Positions 45,254 to 53,715 of a stretch of DNA of 64,000 nt are shown one piece after another. Both the position numbers and the translations under genes were made by a program. Under the pieces are notes generated by a model. That model searched no databases, was not told where the DNA came from, and worked only from the letters and a program-made list of their open reading frames with translations. Each line of letters begins with the position of its first letter. The first letter of the stretch is position 1. The DNA comes from CAYMEV01 sp964389675 [NCBI: uncultured Candidatus Sumerlaeota bacterium] (GTDB lineage: Bacteria > CAYMEV01): NCBI GenBank assembly GCA_964389675.1, contig CAYMEV010000017.1, forward strand, positions 18,280 to 82,279. Reading direction: 5' to 3'.

Positions 45254-47137
45254 ATGAGAAGAGTCTTAATAATCATTCTCGGGGTGATTACAGCGGTATC
45301 TTTTATTCAGGCTGAAACTGTCTATTATGATGAGGTAATAATTACATCCTCGCACATCTCAGTTCCTCTTGATAATATTTCTCCATCAGCCATAGTAATA
45401 ACCAGGGAAGATATAGAAAAGAGCTGTGTAAAGGACCTGTCCAGCCTGCTCAATCTTTATTCAGGCCTTTATCTTGTAAGGAACGGCATGGATGGCCAGG
45501 CTTCATCCATGTTTATAAGAGGTGCAAGGCCGTCACACACAGCGGTCCTCTACAATGGCGTGCTTATCAATGATCCTTCTACAGTTGACGGCAGTTTTGA
45601 CTTCAACAATATATCGATAGGTGAGATAGAAAGGATTGAGATAATTAAGGATTCACAGGGATCTGTCCATGGCACAAATGCAATGGGCGGAGTTATAAAC
45701 ATTATTTCCAGGGAATCTTCCAGCCCTGACCCGCTGCATCTTTCAATAAATGCCGGTATCACTTCCGCAGAAGGCCACTATGAGAATATTTATGCAGGCT
45801 TTTCGCAGGGTCTTTTCTCTATAGACCTCAATATTGGAAATGAATACCAGAATGAACTTTATGCATCCGATCCAGATCTCCTCTATAATAATGACAATGA
45901 CCCGTATAGAAAAACATATGGGAGCCTTAAAGCAACCCTTGACTATGGCAGGTTGACCTTCAGCTCTCTCTACAGGCACAGCTATGCAAAATCTAACATT
46001 GACCTTTTCGGGGGTGATTACGGGGATGACCCTAACTATATGTCAGGCAACAGATACCGCAGCTTCATCAACAATTTAATCCTTGACCTTGATATTCTTA
46101 AGCTGAACCTTTATTTAAGCCGGACTGATACCGAAAGGTCCTATCAGAACAAACCGGATGAATTAAGCACTGATATTATAGATTCTCTATATGACGGACA
46201 GCTTGATCAGTATAAGATTACAGCAAATTTGTATAATAAGCTGGTGCTGGGTTATGAACAGAATACAAGCAGCATGTCCTATGATTACTACAGTGAAGAT
46301 GGCTACGGGCCATATCATGATTCAATGAGCAAAGAAGAACAGACCTCAGACTCTTTTTTCATTGAATTGAACCATTCAACTGATTCTTTCGGCATAATAG
46401 CCGGGCTACGCCATGACAGCTTTCCTTCAGACAAAAGCCTAACATACAGGATAACGCCATTTTATAAAATTTCAAGTACAGGCACGACCATATATGCCAA
46501 TATAAGCACCGGATTCAAGGTCCCCTCCCTGTATGAGCTTTATTCCCCATATGGCAATGCAGGCCTTGAGAGTGAAAGATCATTATCCTATGAATTCTCC
46601 CTGTCTCAGGAATTTCCAGAAAAACAGCTGAATTTCAGCTTATGCTATTTTCATAACCGCTATGAGGAACTCATTGATTTTGACAGCCTCAACTGGCAGT
46701 ACTATAATATAGGCAAGGCTGAAACCAGGGGCTTTGAGCTGTCGGCAGATCATAAGATCAGCCAGTATCTCAATCTGAAGCTCTTATCGACATTGCTTTA
46801 TGCTGAGAACCTTGAGACAGGAGAAACACTCCTAAGGAGGCCTAAGTACAAGCATTCATTCATCCTGGACACACTTCTCCCCTATGAAATAAACCTCTGG
46901 TCAGAGATTTCATACGTATCAGGCAGGGATGATAATACTTACGACGAGGATTATAATACTGTAAGAATTACACTTGATGAATACTTCATTTTGAACATAG
47001 GGATCTCAAGGCAGTTTGCTGACGGCCTGGTGGCATATATCCGTATTGATAATCTGCTTGATGAAGATTATGAATTTATAAAGGGTTATGCAAAAGCTGA
47101 AAGGCTGTTCTACATTGGCCTTAGATATTCAATTTAG
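45254..47137 (+). CDS. btuB: BtuB-like TonB-dependent cobalamin receptor
   Basis: A 627-residue outer membrane receptor. A signal peptide (about residues 1-20, ending near I-Q-A) precedes a TonB-box-like stretch D-E-V-I-I-T and the plug domain (about 35-150; V-L-Y-N-G-V-L-I-N-D and M-G-G-V-I-N-I-I-S-R). A 22-strand-type barrel fills the rest and ends in an aromatic/hydrophobic strand (L-F-Y-I-G-L-R-Y-S-I). Length matches BtuB. The B12 riboswitch in its leader is the main evidence for substrate. Ribosome site AAAGGAG. Confidence 0.9.
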   Translation: MRRVLIIILGVITAVSFIQAETVYYDEVIITSSHISVPLDNISPSAIVITREDIEKSCVKDLSSLLNLYSGLYLVRNGMDGQASSMFIRGARPSHTAVLYNGVLINDPSTVDGSFDFNNISIGEIERIEIIKDSQGSVHGTNAMGGVINIISRESSSPDPLHLSINAGITSAEGHYENIYAGFSQGLFSIDLNIGNEYQNELYASDPDLLYNNDNDPYRKTYGSLKATLDYGRLTFSSLYRHSYAKSNIDLFGGDYGDDPNYMSGNRYRSFINNLILDLDILKLNLYLSRTDTERSYQNKPDELSTDIIDSLYDGQLDQYKITANLYNKLVLGYEQNTSSMSYDYYSEDGYGPYHDSMSKEEQTSDSFFIELNHSTDSFGIIAGLRHDSFPSDKSLTYRITPFYKISSTGTTIYANISTGFKVPSLYELYSPYGNAGLESERSLSYEFSLSQEFPEKQLNFSLCYFHNRYEELIDFDSLNWQYYNIGKAETRGFELSADHKISQYLNLKLLSTLLYAENLETGETLLRRPKYKHSFILDTLLPYEINLWSEISYVSGRDDNTYDEDYNTVRITLDEYFILNIGISRQFADGLVAYIRIDNLLDEDYEFIKGYAKAERLFYIGLRYSI

Positions 47138-47173
47138 GAGACCGCAGATCGTCCTTCTAATGTAAAAAATATA

Positions 47174-47198
47174 TGGTGTTCCTGAATCAGGAACACCA
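47174..47198 (-). terminator. Terminator of the gltX-tyrS unit
   Basis: The arms TGGTGTTCCTGA and TCAGGAACACCA form a near-perfect hairpin. On the minus strand it is followed by a T-rich run; on the plus strand the T-run is poor, so it mainly serves tyrS, though btuB may share it. Confidence 0.85.
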
Positions 47199-47228
47199 TT
47201 ATAACCTTGAAATTACAATAATATCTAT

Positions 47229-48497
47229 TTACTTTACAGCAAACTTATAGTACTTCTTCTTGCCTTTCCTTATCATCATTGTATTTTCCTTAAAATCATC
47301 CAGACTGACCTGTTCAGAAATGTTTTCAACCCTGCTGCTGTTTATATAAAGCCCGCCCTGGCTGATAAGCCTTCTTGCATCGCTTTTTGACGATGCTATC
47401 TCATATCTTGTCAAAAAATCAGTAATATTAATGCCCTGCTTGAGTTCTGCAGGATCTACCAGCACCGCATCAAGCCCTTCAGAATCATCGATAATTATAT
47501 TCTTTATTGATGATGAGGTCATTATCTTATTCTCCCTGTCATACTGGCCGAAGATCTTTGTTGATTCTATATAAGCTTCCCTGGCCTTTTCAAAACCATG
47601 CACGAGCATTGTAACTTCAAATGCAAGTATCTCCTTTCCCCTGTTTATCAGAGAAGAATCCGCTGCTGACAGTTCCCTGACCTCATCTTCAGGAAGATGA
47701 GTATAAAGAAGCAGGAATCTTTCCAGGTCCCGGTCCTCAACATTTCTGAAAAACTGATATAGCTCATAGGGTGAGGTCTTATCCTCCGTAAGCCATACAG
47801 CACCTTTTTCTGATTTCCCGAATTTTTCACCTGAGGATTTAAGTATAAGTGGAAATGTCACACCATAGGATTTTTTATTCAGTTTCCTTCTTATAAGGTC
47901 GATACCTGCAATAATATTTCCCCACTGGTCCTGGCCACCCATCTGAAGGTCGCAGCCATATTCCCTTGCCAGGTAGTAGAAGTCATAGGCCTGAAGTATC
48001 ATATAATTAAACTCAAGCAAAGAAAGCCCGCTCTCCAGCCTCAGCTTAACGCTTTCTGAGGCAAGCATCTTATTTACGCTGATATCCTTGCCGAAATCTC
48101 TCAAAAATTTTATATAATTTATATCCTTTAGCCAGTCGGCATTGTTCACAATTACAGCCTTTTCAATGTCAAGGAACTTTTCCAGAACAGACTTTATCCC
48201 TGAAAGGTTATTGTCTATATCCTCAAGGTTAAGAAGCTTTCGCATCTCGGTCTTTCCGCTTGGATCACCGACAAGCCCAGTTCCTCCGCCTATTACAGCA
48301 ATCGCTGTATGGCCCTTTTTCTGAAGACGCATCATATTCAGTATCGGGATCAGGTTTCCAATATGCAGAGAATCAGCTGAGGGATCAAACCCAATATAGA
48401 AGGTCATTTTTTCATTGTCAAGCTTTGAGAAGATCTCCTCGTCAGTATACTGATAGATGAGTCCCCTTGATGTGAGTTCCTGTTTTATACCAGTCAT
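47229..48497 (-). CDS. tyrS: Tyrosyl-tRNA synthetase
   Basis: A 422-residue class I synthetase of bacterial type. The H-I-G-N form of the HIGH motif is at residues 45-48, the tyrosine pocket shows G-G-G-T-G-L-V-G-D-P-S-G-K and M-G-G-Q-D-Q-W-G-N, and the KMSKS loop is K-F-G-K-S near residue 230. An S4-like RNA-binding domain closes the protein. It overlaps gltX by 4 bases, so the two are coupled. Confidence 0.98.
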   Translation of the reverse strand: MTGIKQELTSRGLIYQYTDEEIFSKLDNEKMTFYIGFDPSADSLHIGNLIPILNMMRLQKKGHTAIAVIGGGTGLVGDPSGKTEMRKLLNLEDIDNNLSGIKSVLEKFLDIEKAVIVNNADWLKDINYIKFLRDFGKDISVNKMLASESVKLRLESGLSLLEFNYMILQAYDFYYLAREYGCDLQMGGQDQWGNIIAGIDLIRRKLNKKSYGVTFPLILKSSGEKFGKSEKGAVWLTEDKTSPYELYQFFRNVEDRDLERFLLLYTHLPEDEVRELSAADSSLINRGKEILAFEVTMLVHGFEKAREAYIESTKIFGQYDRENKIMTSSSIKNIIIDDSEGLDAVLVDPAELKQGINITDFLTRYEIASSKSDARRLISQGGLYINSSRVENISEQVSLDDFKENTMMIRKGKKKYYKFAVK

Positions 48498-49888
48498 GCT
48501 ATTTCCTCCTTTATTGAATTTATGGCATCCTGAAGCCTTTTTAATGTCCTTTCCCTGCCGATCAGGCTGATAATCTCAAAAAGGCCCGGGCTCTGGTTTG
48601 TGCCTGTAATTGCCACCCTCACAGCCTGGGCAAGCTGTACCATCTTTATGCCGTATTTTGATATAATGCTCTTAAATGCAGATTCCATTTCAGACTCTTC
48701 TGCAATGGCATCAGGGGATTTATCATATATCAGCAAAAGCTCTTCCAGAGCCGGCTTGACCTTTATATTCAGATATTTAGCGGACTGTACAATATCAGTC
48801 TCAAAACTGTCACTGTAGATATAAACAGATTTTTCCATTATATCTGTAAGCCTTTTTGCCCTGCTCTTAAAAAGATCAATAATATCCAGCTGAAGCTGTA
48901 CCGGCTGCCTTAAAAATTCATGATCAGCGCATATTTCATTTATATGGTTCAAGATCCCCTCAGATGGCATGTTTTTCATGTGCTGGTTATTTACCCATTC
49001 AAGCTTTTCTATATCAAAAACAGCAGGCGAATTGTTGATACCCTTAAGGTCAAAGAGCTTTATCAGCTCTGGAAGAGAGAAGATCTCCTGGTCGCCGTGG
49101 CTCCATCCAAGCCTTACAAGGTAATTAAGCAGTGCTTCCGGAAGTATCCCCATCTTTTTGTATTCTTCAGTGGATGTTGCTCCATAACGCTTGGACAGCC
49201 TTTTGCCGTCACCTCCCAGGATCATGGGAAGATGGGCATATTCAGGTACATCAAAACCAAGCGCCTTATACAACAGGATCTGCTTCGGTGTATTGGTGAT
49301 ATGGTCATCCCCCCTTATGACGTGGCTTATATTCATAAGTGCATCATCAATAACAACTGCAAAATTGTAGGTGGGCATCCCATTGCTTCTGAGTATGACA
49401 AAATCCTCAAACTGGCTGTTTGAAAAATCTATATCCTTCCTTACCATATCTGTAAAGCTGGTACTTCCTTCAGGAACCAGAAACCTTATGGCAAAGTCGC
49501 CTTCTTTTTCCTGTCTGTCAAGGCAGTATCTGTCATACTGGAATATCTTCTTCTGCCTTTTCCTTAGCTCTATCTCTTCCGGAGTACAGAAGCATTTATA
49601 TGCCCTTTTCTGTTCCAGCAGGCTGATAGCATATTTTCTGTATATATCCAGCCTGTCCGACTGATAATACGGGCCTTCATCTATATTAAGCTCAAGCCAC
49701 TTAAAGCCGTCCAGTATTATATCAGTAAACCTGCTTTTTGATCTGTCCAGATCAGTATCCTCAATTCTAAGTATAAAAACGCCTTTTTTATTTTTTGCAA
49801 ACAGCCAGTTATAAAGCGCTGTTCTTACTCCCCCTATATGAAGGTACCCGGTTGGGGAAGGGGCAAATCTGACTCTGACTTCTGACAT
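48494..49888 (-). CDS. gltX: Glutamyl-tRNA synthetase
   Basis: A 464-residue class I synthetase. It starts with V-R-V-R-F-A-P-S-P-T-G-Y-L-H-I-G-G, has the E-D-T-D motif and the KMSKS-type loop R-L-S-K-R-Y-G near residue 240. Whether it charges only tRNA-Glu or also tRNA-Gln cannot be told. ATG 49888 is preferred: AAAGGA lies 6 bases upstream, and the in-frame ATG at 49903 has no such site. It lies 55 bases after tRNA-Leu on the same strand with no terminator between. Confidence 0.97.
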   Translation of the reverse strand: MSEVRVRFAPSPTGYLHIGGVRTALYNWLFAKNKKGVFILRIEDTDLDRSKSRFTDIILDGFKWLELNIDEGPYYQSDRLDIYRKYAISLLEQKRAYKCFCTPEEIELRKRQKKIFQYDRYCLDRQEKEGDFAIRFLVPEGSTSFTDMVRKDIDFSNSQFEDFVILRSNGMPTYNFAVVIDDALMNISHVIRGDDHITNTPKQILLYKALGFDVPEYAHLPMILGGDGKRLSKRYGATSTEEYKKMGILPEALLNYLVRLGWSHGDQEIFSLPELIKLFDLKGINNSPAVFDIEKLEWVNNQHMKNMPSEGILNHINEICADHEFLRQPVQLQLDIIDLFKSRAKRLTDIMEKSVYIYSDSFETDIVQSAKYLNIKVKPALEELLLIYDKSPDAIAEESEMESAFKSIISKYGIKMVQLAQAVRVAITGTNQSPGLFEIISLIGRERTLKRLQDAINSIKEEIA

Positions 49889-49943
49889 GTCATATCCTTT
49901 CATATTTTTGTGGATATTTGATTTATTTTATATAAAATAAGAA

Positions 49944-50027
49944 TGCCGAAGGTGGGAATTGAACCCACACGACCCGGGGGTCACAGATTTTTGAGACCTG
50001 CGTGTCTACCATTTCCACCACTTCGGC
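49944..50027 (-). tRNA. tRNA-Leu(CAA)
   Basis: An 84-base class II tRNA with acceptor stem GCCGAAG/CTTCGGC, a variable arm, T-loop GTTCAATTC and anticodon loop CTCAAAA (anticodon CAA, codon UUG). The 3' CCA is not encoded. Confidence 0.95.
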
Positions 50028-50037
50028 ATCGGAAGCA

Positions 50038-50066
50038 ATTAGAATATATGTATTGCTTTTTGTCAA
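50038..50066 (-). promoter_or_regulatory. Promoter of tRNA-Leu (and probably gltX-tyrS)
   Basis: On the minus strand TTGACA, 17 bases, TCTAAT, placing the start a few bases before the tRNA. No other promoter is clear before gltX. Confidence 0.65.
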
Positions 50067-50087
50067 TATTTTTTAGGGAGAGCTCTT

Positions 50088-50393
50088 ATGGATTTCATTG
50101 ATTTTTTTAATGATATTGCCGCAAGGTTTCGGACTTATTTCTCTGATACCCTGAGAGACCTGAAAATTGCCTTTGAAATAGAAAAACAAAGGTATCAGCT
50201 CAGGCTTTACACAAAAAGGAGGGATAATATCCTGCTTAATATCGGCAGGTCGATGTACGACAATTACCGAATTTCAGGAGATGGGGCATGCGATTTTTCG
50301 GAGCTTTTCACATTATCTGAAATACTTGACAGCTTTATAGAAGAAAAGCGTTTTATGATAAAGTCCCTTACAGATAGAAGCAGTAATAACTAA
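50088..50393 (+). CDS. Small charged protein of unknown function
   Basis: A 101-residue soluble protein, helix-prone, rich in Arg/Lys/Asp. I see no signal peptide, membrane segment or known motif. It starts behind GGGAG 9 bases upstream, lies between two tRNA genes and is read towards tRNA-Ala. Its promoter must overlap that of tRNA-Leu on the other strand. Confidence 0.65.
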   Translation: MDFIDFFNDIAARFRTYFSDTLRDLKIAFEIEKQRYQLRLYTKRRDNILLNIGRSMYDNYRISGDGACDFSELFTLSEILDSFIEEKRFMIKSLTDRSSNN

Positions 50394-50397
50394 AATA

Positions 50398-50426
50398 TTG
50401 ACAATCTGCCTTTTTGCTGTTATTAA
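50398..50426 (+). promoter_or_regulatory. Promoter of tRNA-Ala
   Basis: TTGACA, 17 bases, TATTAA, ending ten bases before the tRNA. Confidence 0.65.
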
Positions 50427-50436
50427 GGTCTTTACT

Positions 50437-50509
50437 GGGGTTGTAGCGCAGTTGGGAGCGCGTGTGAATGGCATTCACAAGGTCGCGGGTTCGATCCCCG
50501 CCAGCTCCA
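50437..50509 (+). tRNA. tRNA-Ala(GGC)
   Basis: A 73-base tRNA with D-loop AGTTGGGA, anticodon stem TGTGA/TCACA with loop ATGGCAT (anticodon GGC) and T-arm GCGGGTTCGATCCCCGC. The acceptor stem GGGGTTG/CAGCTCC has two G-U pairs. CCA is not encoded. Confidence 0.96.
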
Positions 50510-50517
50510 TAAAAAAA

Positions 50518-50543
50518 GGCTCCCTTCCGGGAGCCTTTTTTTT
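50518..50543. terminator. Bidirectional terminator after tRNA-Ala
   Basis: GGCTCCC-TTCC-GGGAGCC with eight T after it and seven A before it. It can end the tRNA transcript and, on the other strand, the TonB receptor transcript. Confidence 0.92.
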
Positions 50544-50563
50544 ATCCTAATATATCTATTATA

Positions 50564-53311
50564 CTAGAACTGATAAAGTATGGAAACATCCCAGTTCATC
50601 GGGCCTGCCCATCCGTTTGCATCACCAAAGTTTGATGCGTCTGCTGTATATTCTGAGAGAATTGACTGCTGATCAAAAACATTGTAGATATCTGCAATAA
50701 ATGTGAGCTTGCCGAATTTGCCAAGATCAAAGTCATGCTGTAATGATATATCTGCAAACCATACACTCGGCAGTTCATAGTATCCTCTGCCTTCGTCAGA
50801 TATAACATTGGTACCATAGCTGGGTCCGCCTGTTATCCTTTCTGCCTTGACCAGTTTTGAATAATGGTATCCTGATCTCCAGAATGCTGAGATACCAACA
50901 GATGTTCCCCAGTTGAACATATATGAAGCATTGAGTTTTACATAATGTGTTACGTCATATGGTGTCGGGCCGTAGAGATTCTCGCTGAGTTCAGGGGTAT
51001 CATAGTAGTATGATGTATAGGTGATTCCTGAACTTCCCTGGTTGGTATCAAATACTGTACCTTCTGCTTCTGCATAGGTATAGGATGCCATAAGGGTAAG
51101 ATTCTTCAGCTTTGCGTTTGTATAGAGCTCAAGGCCCCAGTAATCCCTCTTTGCCTCTTCAATTGTTCTGAAATTATAATAGTAATAGCCTATCGTTTCG
51201 GTATAAACACCAAGGTCTTCAGTGCCCGGGCCATTCCAGAGCAGGTTTCCGTCTGTATCATAGTAAACTCCATGATCTTCGCCGATATCCCTTGTTTTCT
51301 TTTCTGTATAGCTTATACCTGCAGACCAGTTTGTAGAGATCTCTCTCTCATAGCCGATCGTGAATTCATCGGTGTATTCAGGCTTTACATCAGGGTCAAT
51401 TGTGTCGAAGTTCTCGCCAGGTGATGTTGCTGATTCGAATTCCCAGTTCATTGTGTCAGGATTCCACCTGTATGTTTCAGTCCATGAAAGGTCTTCGTTT
51501 GCCAGCTGAGCGCACATTGTTGACCATATTGTATAGAACCTTCCCCAGAAGATATTCAGTTTATGCTTGCCTGTGTTTCCAATATCCCATACAAAGCCTA
51601 TCCTTGGTGCTATCATGTCGGTTAGGTCATGCTTGAACACGCTTCTGTCCCTATTATTAAATCCCTCATGGGATTCGAACCTGACACCTATATTGGCTGT
51701 AAAGCCTTCTATAAAATCAGGTCTCCACTTGTCCTGGACATAGAATGCATAGTATTTTCCCCTTGCGGTCTCAAGGCTCTGGTCATGCCTTACAACCCTT
51801 GTTGAATCATCTGTCCAGTACTGAGGATCATCATATGGGCCGTATTCATCAAATGTATAGCTGTCGTTCAGGTAGATATTGTATGATTCATCAGGATAGA
51901 AATATCCGCCATAGCTTTCCATATCATGGTATGAAATACCGGTTTTCCATTCATGGCTTCCTGCAACATCTGACATGAAGTATTTTGCAGAAATATCAAC
52001 GCTGTCCCTGTTCCTGTCTGTCTCATAGGAGAAGCCGAGCCCTCCAAGGTTTATTACACCATAGCTTGTATCGGGATGATGATATGTATAATCTGTATCC
52101 ATGGAGTTGGCTTTGATATTCAGTACCTGCCTGCCTATGCCTATCTTTGTTTCCAAGAACAGGTTCTGGTTTACTATCCATGTCCAGTTCAGCCCGTATG
52201 TATTTCCGCCCTGTTCCCAGTCACCGAGTGATTCTGATGAAAGTGTGCCTGTGCCGAGTCCTTCATCATTAGCCTGTGTCATCGGGTCTGAGTTCCATGT
52301 AAGAAAAACCTGATGCTCGGGGGTAATGGACCATGTCAGTTTTGCATACATATACTGCCAGAGCTCATCTCTATCCCATACTGTCTCCTCATAGTCGCCT
52401 GTTGCCCAGTTGATTCTCCTTACAGCCTGCTCTCCCTCGATCTCTATTCTTCTGTATGTAACAAAGAACCAGAGCTTGTCCTTCATAATTGGACCGCCGA
52501 TTGAGAGGGTAGGCTCAATTCTTGATGAGCCTTCTGATTCGGCATAATAATCTGAGTCAAGCTCCCAGGAGGGATCGAAATATTTCAGCCTTAGGCTGCC
52601 TGAGAACTCATTACCTCCTGACTTGGTAACAGTATTGATAACACCACCTGAAACCCTGCCGAACTCAGCGGGCATACCGCCGGTCAGAACCTCAGTCTCT
52701 GCAACTGCGTCAGCATTAAGGTTGGCTCCAAATGTACCTGTCAGAGGGTCAGTTGTATCAACGCCGTCAAACATATAAAGGTTGGAGAACCTCTGTCCTC
52801 CACGGACCCTTACATTACCGGCACCAGTGGTACCGCCCTGCATTGAAAGGCTTGACTGGTAATTATCAGAACCAGGAAGCCTCTCTGTAAAATCCCTGTC
52901 AACATTAACACCGGATGTTGATGATGTTGTATCAAGCACAGGAGCTGCACCTGTAATAACAACCTGCTCCTCGAATGCAACTTCCTTGAGCTGTACATCA
53001 ACCTGTGATATCTTGTTGACAACTACTTCCAGGCCTGTCCTTAAAACAGTCTGGAAACCCATCATTCTGAATTCCAGCTGATAGCCCTTTCCTGGAGGTA
53101 ATTCTATCAGTCTGTACCTTCCGTTCTCATCAGTTGTGTAATACCTCGGCTGTAAAAGTGCTGGTGATTCAGCTTTTACTACAACGCCTGGCAATGGATC
53201 TCCCTGATCATCAGTAACTGTGCCTTCGAAAGCACCCCTTACCTGTGCATAGGAGATAAGTGTACCAAGCATAAGAATAAAAGCAAATAGTACGAACAAT
53301 TTCTTGGTCAT
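50564..53311 (-). CDS. Oar-like TonB-dependent receptor, copy 2
   Basis: A 915-residue outer membrane receptor. Signal peptide (residues 1-22, ending near S-Y-A), then a carboxypeptidase-regulatory-like beta domain (about 25-110), a plug domain (about 115-240; I-T-G-A-A-P-V-L-D-T-T, N-L-Y-M-F-D-G-V-D-T-T-D-P) and a large barrel ending in W-D-V-S-I-L-Y-Q-F with the terminal aromatic residue needed for assembly. Substrate unknown; peptides or glycans are usual for this group. ATG 53311 is chosen because GGAGGA lies 10 to 15 bases upstream; the same frame is open further up but without a site. Paralogue of the next receptor gene. Confidence 0.9.
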   Translation of the reverse strand: MTKKLFVLFAFILMLGTLISYAQVRGAFEGTVTDDQGDPLPGVVVKAESPALLQPRYYTTDENGRYRLIELPPGKGYQLEFRMMGFQTVLRTGLEVVVNKISQVDVQLKEVAFEEQVVITGAAPVLDTTSSTSGVNVDRDFTERLPGSDNYQSSLSMQGGTTGAGNVRVRGGQRFSNLYMFDGVDTTDPLTGTFGANLNADAVAETEVLTGGMPAEFGRVSGGVINTVTKSGGNEFSGSLRLKYFDPSWELDSDYYAESEGSSRIEPTLSIGGPIMKDKLWFFVTYRRIEIEGEQAVRRINWATGDYEETVWDRDELWQYMYAKLTWSITPEHQVFLTWNSDPMTQANDEGLGTGTLSSESLGDWEQGGNTYGLNWTWIVNQNLFLETKIGIGRQVLNIKANSMDTDYTYHHPDTSYGVINLGGLGFSYETDRNRDSVDISAKYFMSDVAGSHEWKTGISYHDMESYGGYFYPDESYNIYLNDSYTFDEYGPYDDPQYWTDDSTRVVRHDQSLETARGKYYAFYVQDKWRPDFIEGFTANIGVRFESHEGFNNRDRSVFKHDLTDMIAPRIGFVWDIGNTGKHKLNIFWGRFYTIWSTMCAQLANEDLSWTETYRWNPDTMNWEFESATSPGENFDTIDPDVKPEYTDEFTIGYEREISTNWSAGISYTEKKTRDIGEDHGVYYDTDGNLLWNGPGTEDLGVYTETIGYYYYNFRTIEEAKRDYWGLELYTNAKLKNLTLMASYTYAEAEGTVFDTNQGSSGITYTSYYYDTPELSENLYGPTPYDVTHYVKLNASYMFNWGTSVGISAFWRSGYHYSKLVKAERITGGPSYGTNVISDEGRGYYELPSVWFADISLQHDFDLGKFGKLTFIADIYNVFDQQSILSEYTADASNFGDANGWAGPMNWDVSILYQF

Positions 53312-53715
53312 AAAACCTAAATGTCCTCCTTCTTTTATTTTTTGTGTTTTTTTATGCTTCTTTACATAGAACAACATTTTGAAAAGATATAGCTTCATAA
53401 AAAATAATCAAGAAAAAAAATAAAAAACAATAAATTAATATATTCTTAAGGATTCTTTAATTATTTTTATATATATATGCAGATATGCCCCTGATATTAT
53501 TGGCCTCTTCATTTATTTATGCATAAAGCAATATAATTATGTCACTTATTTAATTTATTAATATTTTTAACCCCGAGATCTAAAGCAGTAAGAATAGAAT
53601 GCAAAAATGATTCATCATAATTAATGGGATATATCATATCTATAATTCAGGTTCTTTAAAAAAAAGGGGATAACAGCCGAAGCCATTATCCCCGAAATGA
53701 AATTCAGTTTATTTG
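53312..53715. other. Intergenic region between the two receptor genes
   Basis: About 400 very AT-rich bases with the terminator of the upstream receptor gene (53658-53693) at one end and the A-rich leader of the downstream one at the other. Its promoter must be here but I could not pick it. No gene or structured RNA is seen. Confidence 0.5.
53658..53693 (-). terminator. UUCG-capped terminator of receptor copy 1
   Basis: On the minus strand GGGGATAATGGC, a TTCG tetraloop and GCTGTTATCCCC form a 12-bp stem followed by eight T, just after the stop codon. Confidence 0.92.

Noticed and set aside
49923-49940. AT palindrome TTATTTTATATAAAATAA between tRNA-Leu and gltX
   Set aside because: Weak AT-only stem without a proper T-run; not counted as a terminator.
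53312-53398. Longer N-terminus for receptor copy 2
   Set aside because: The extension lacks a ribosome site and would bury the signal peptide; the ATG after GGAGGA is preferred.
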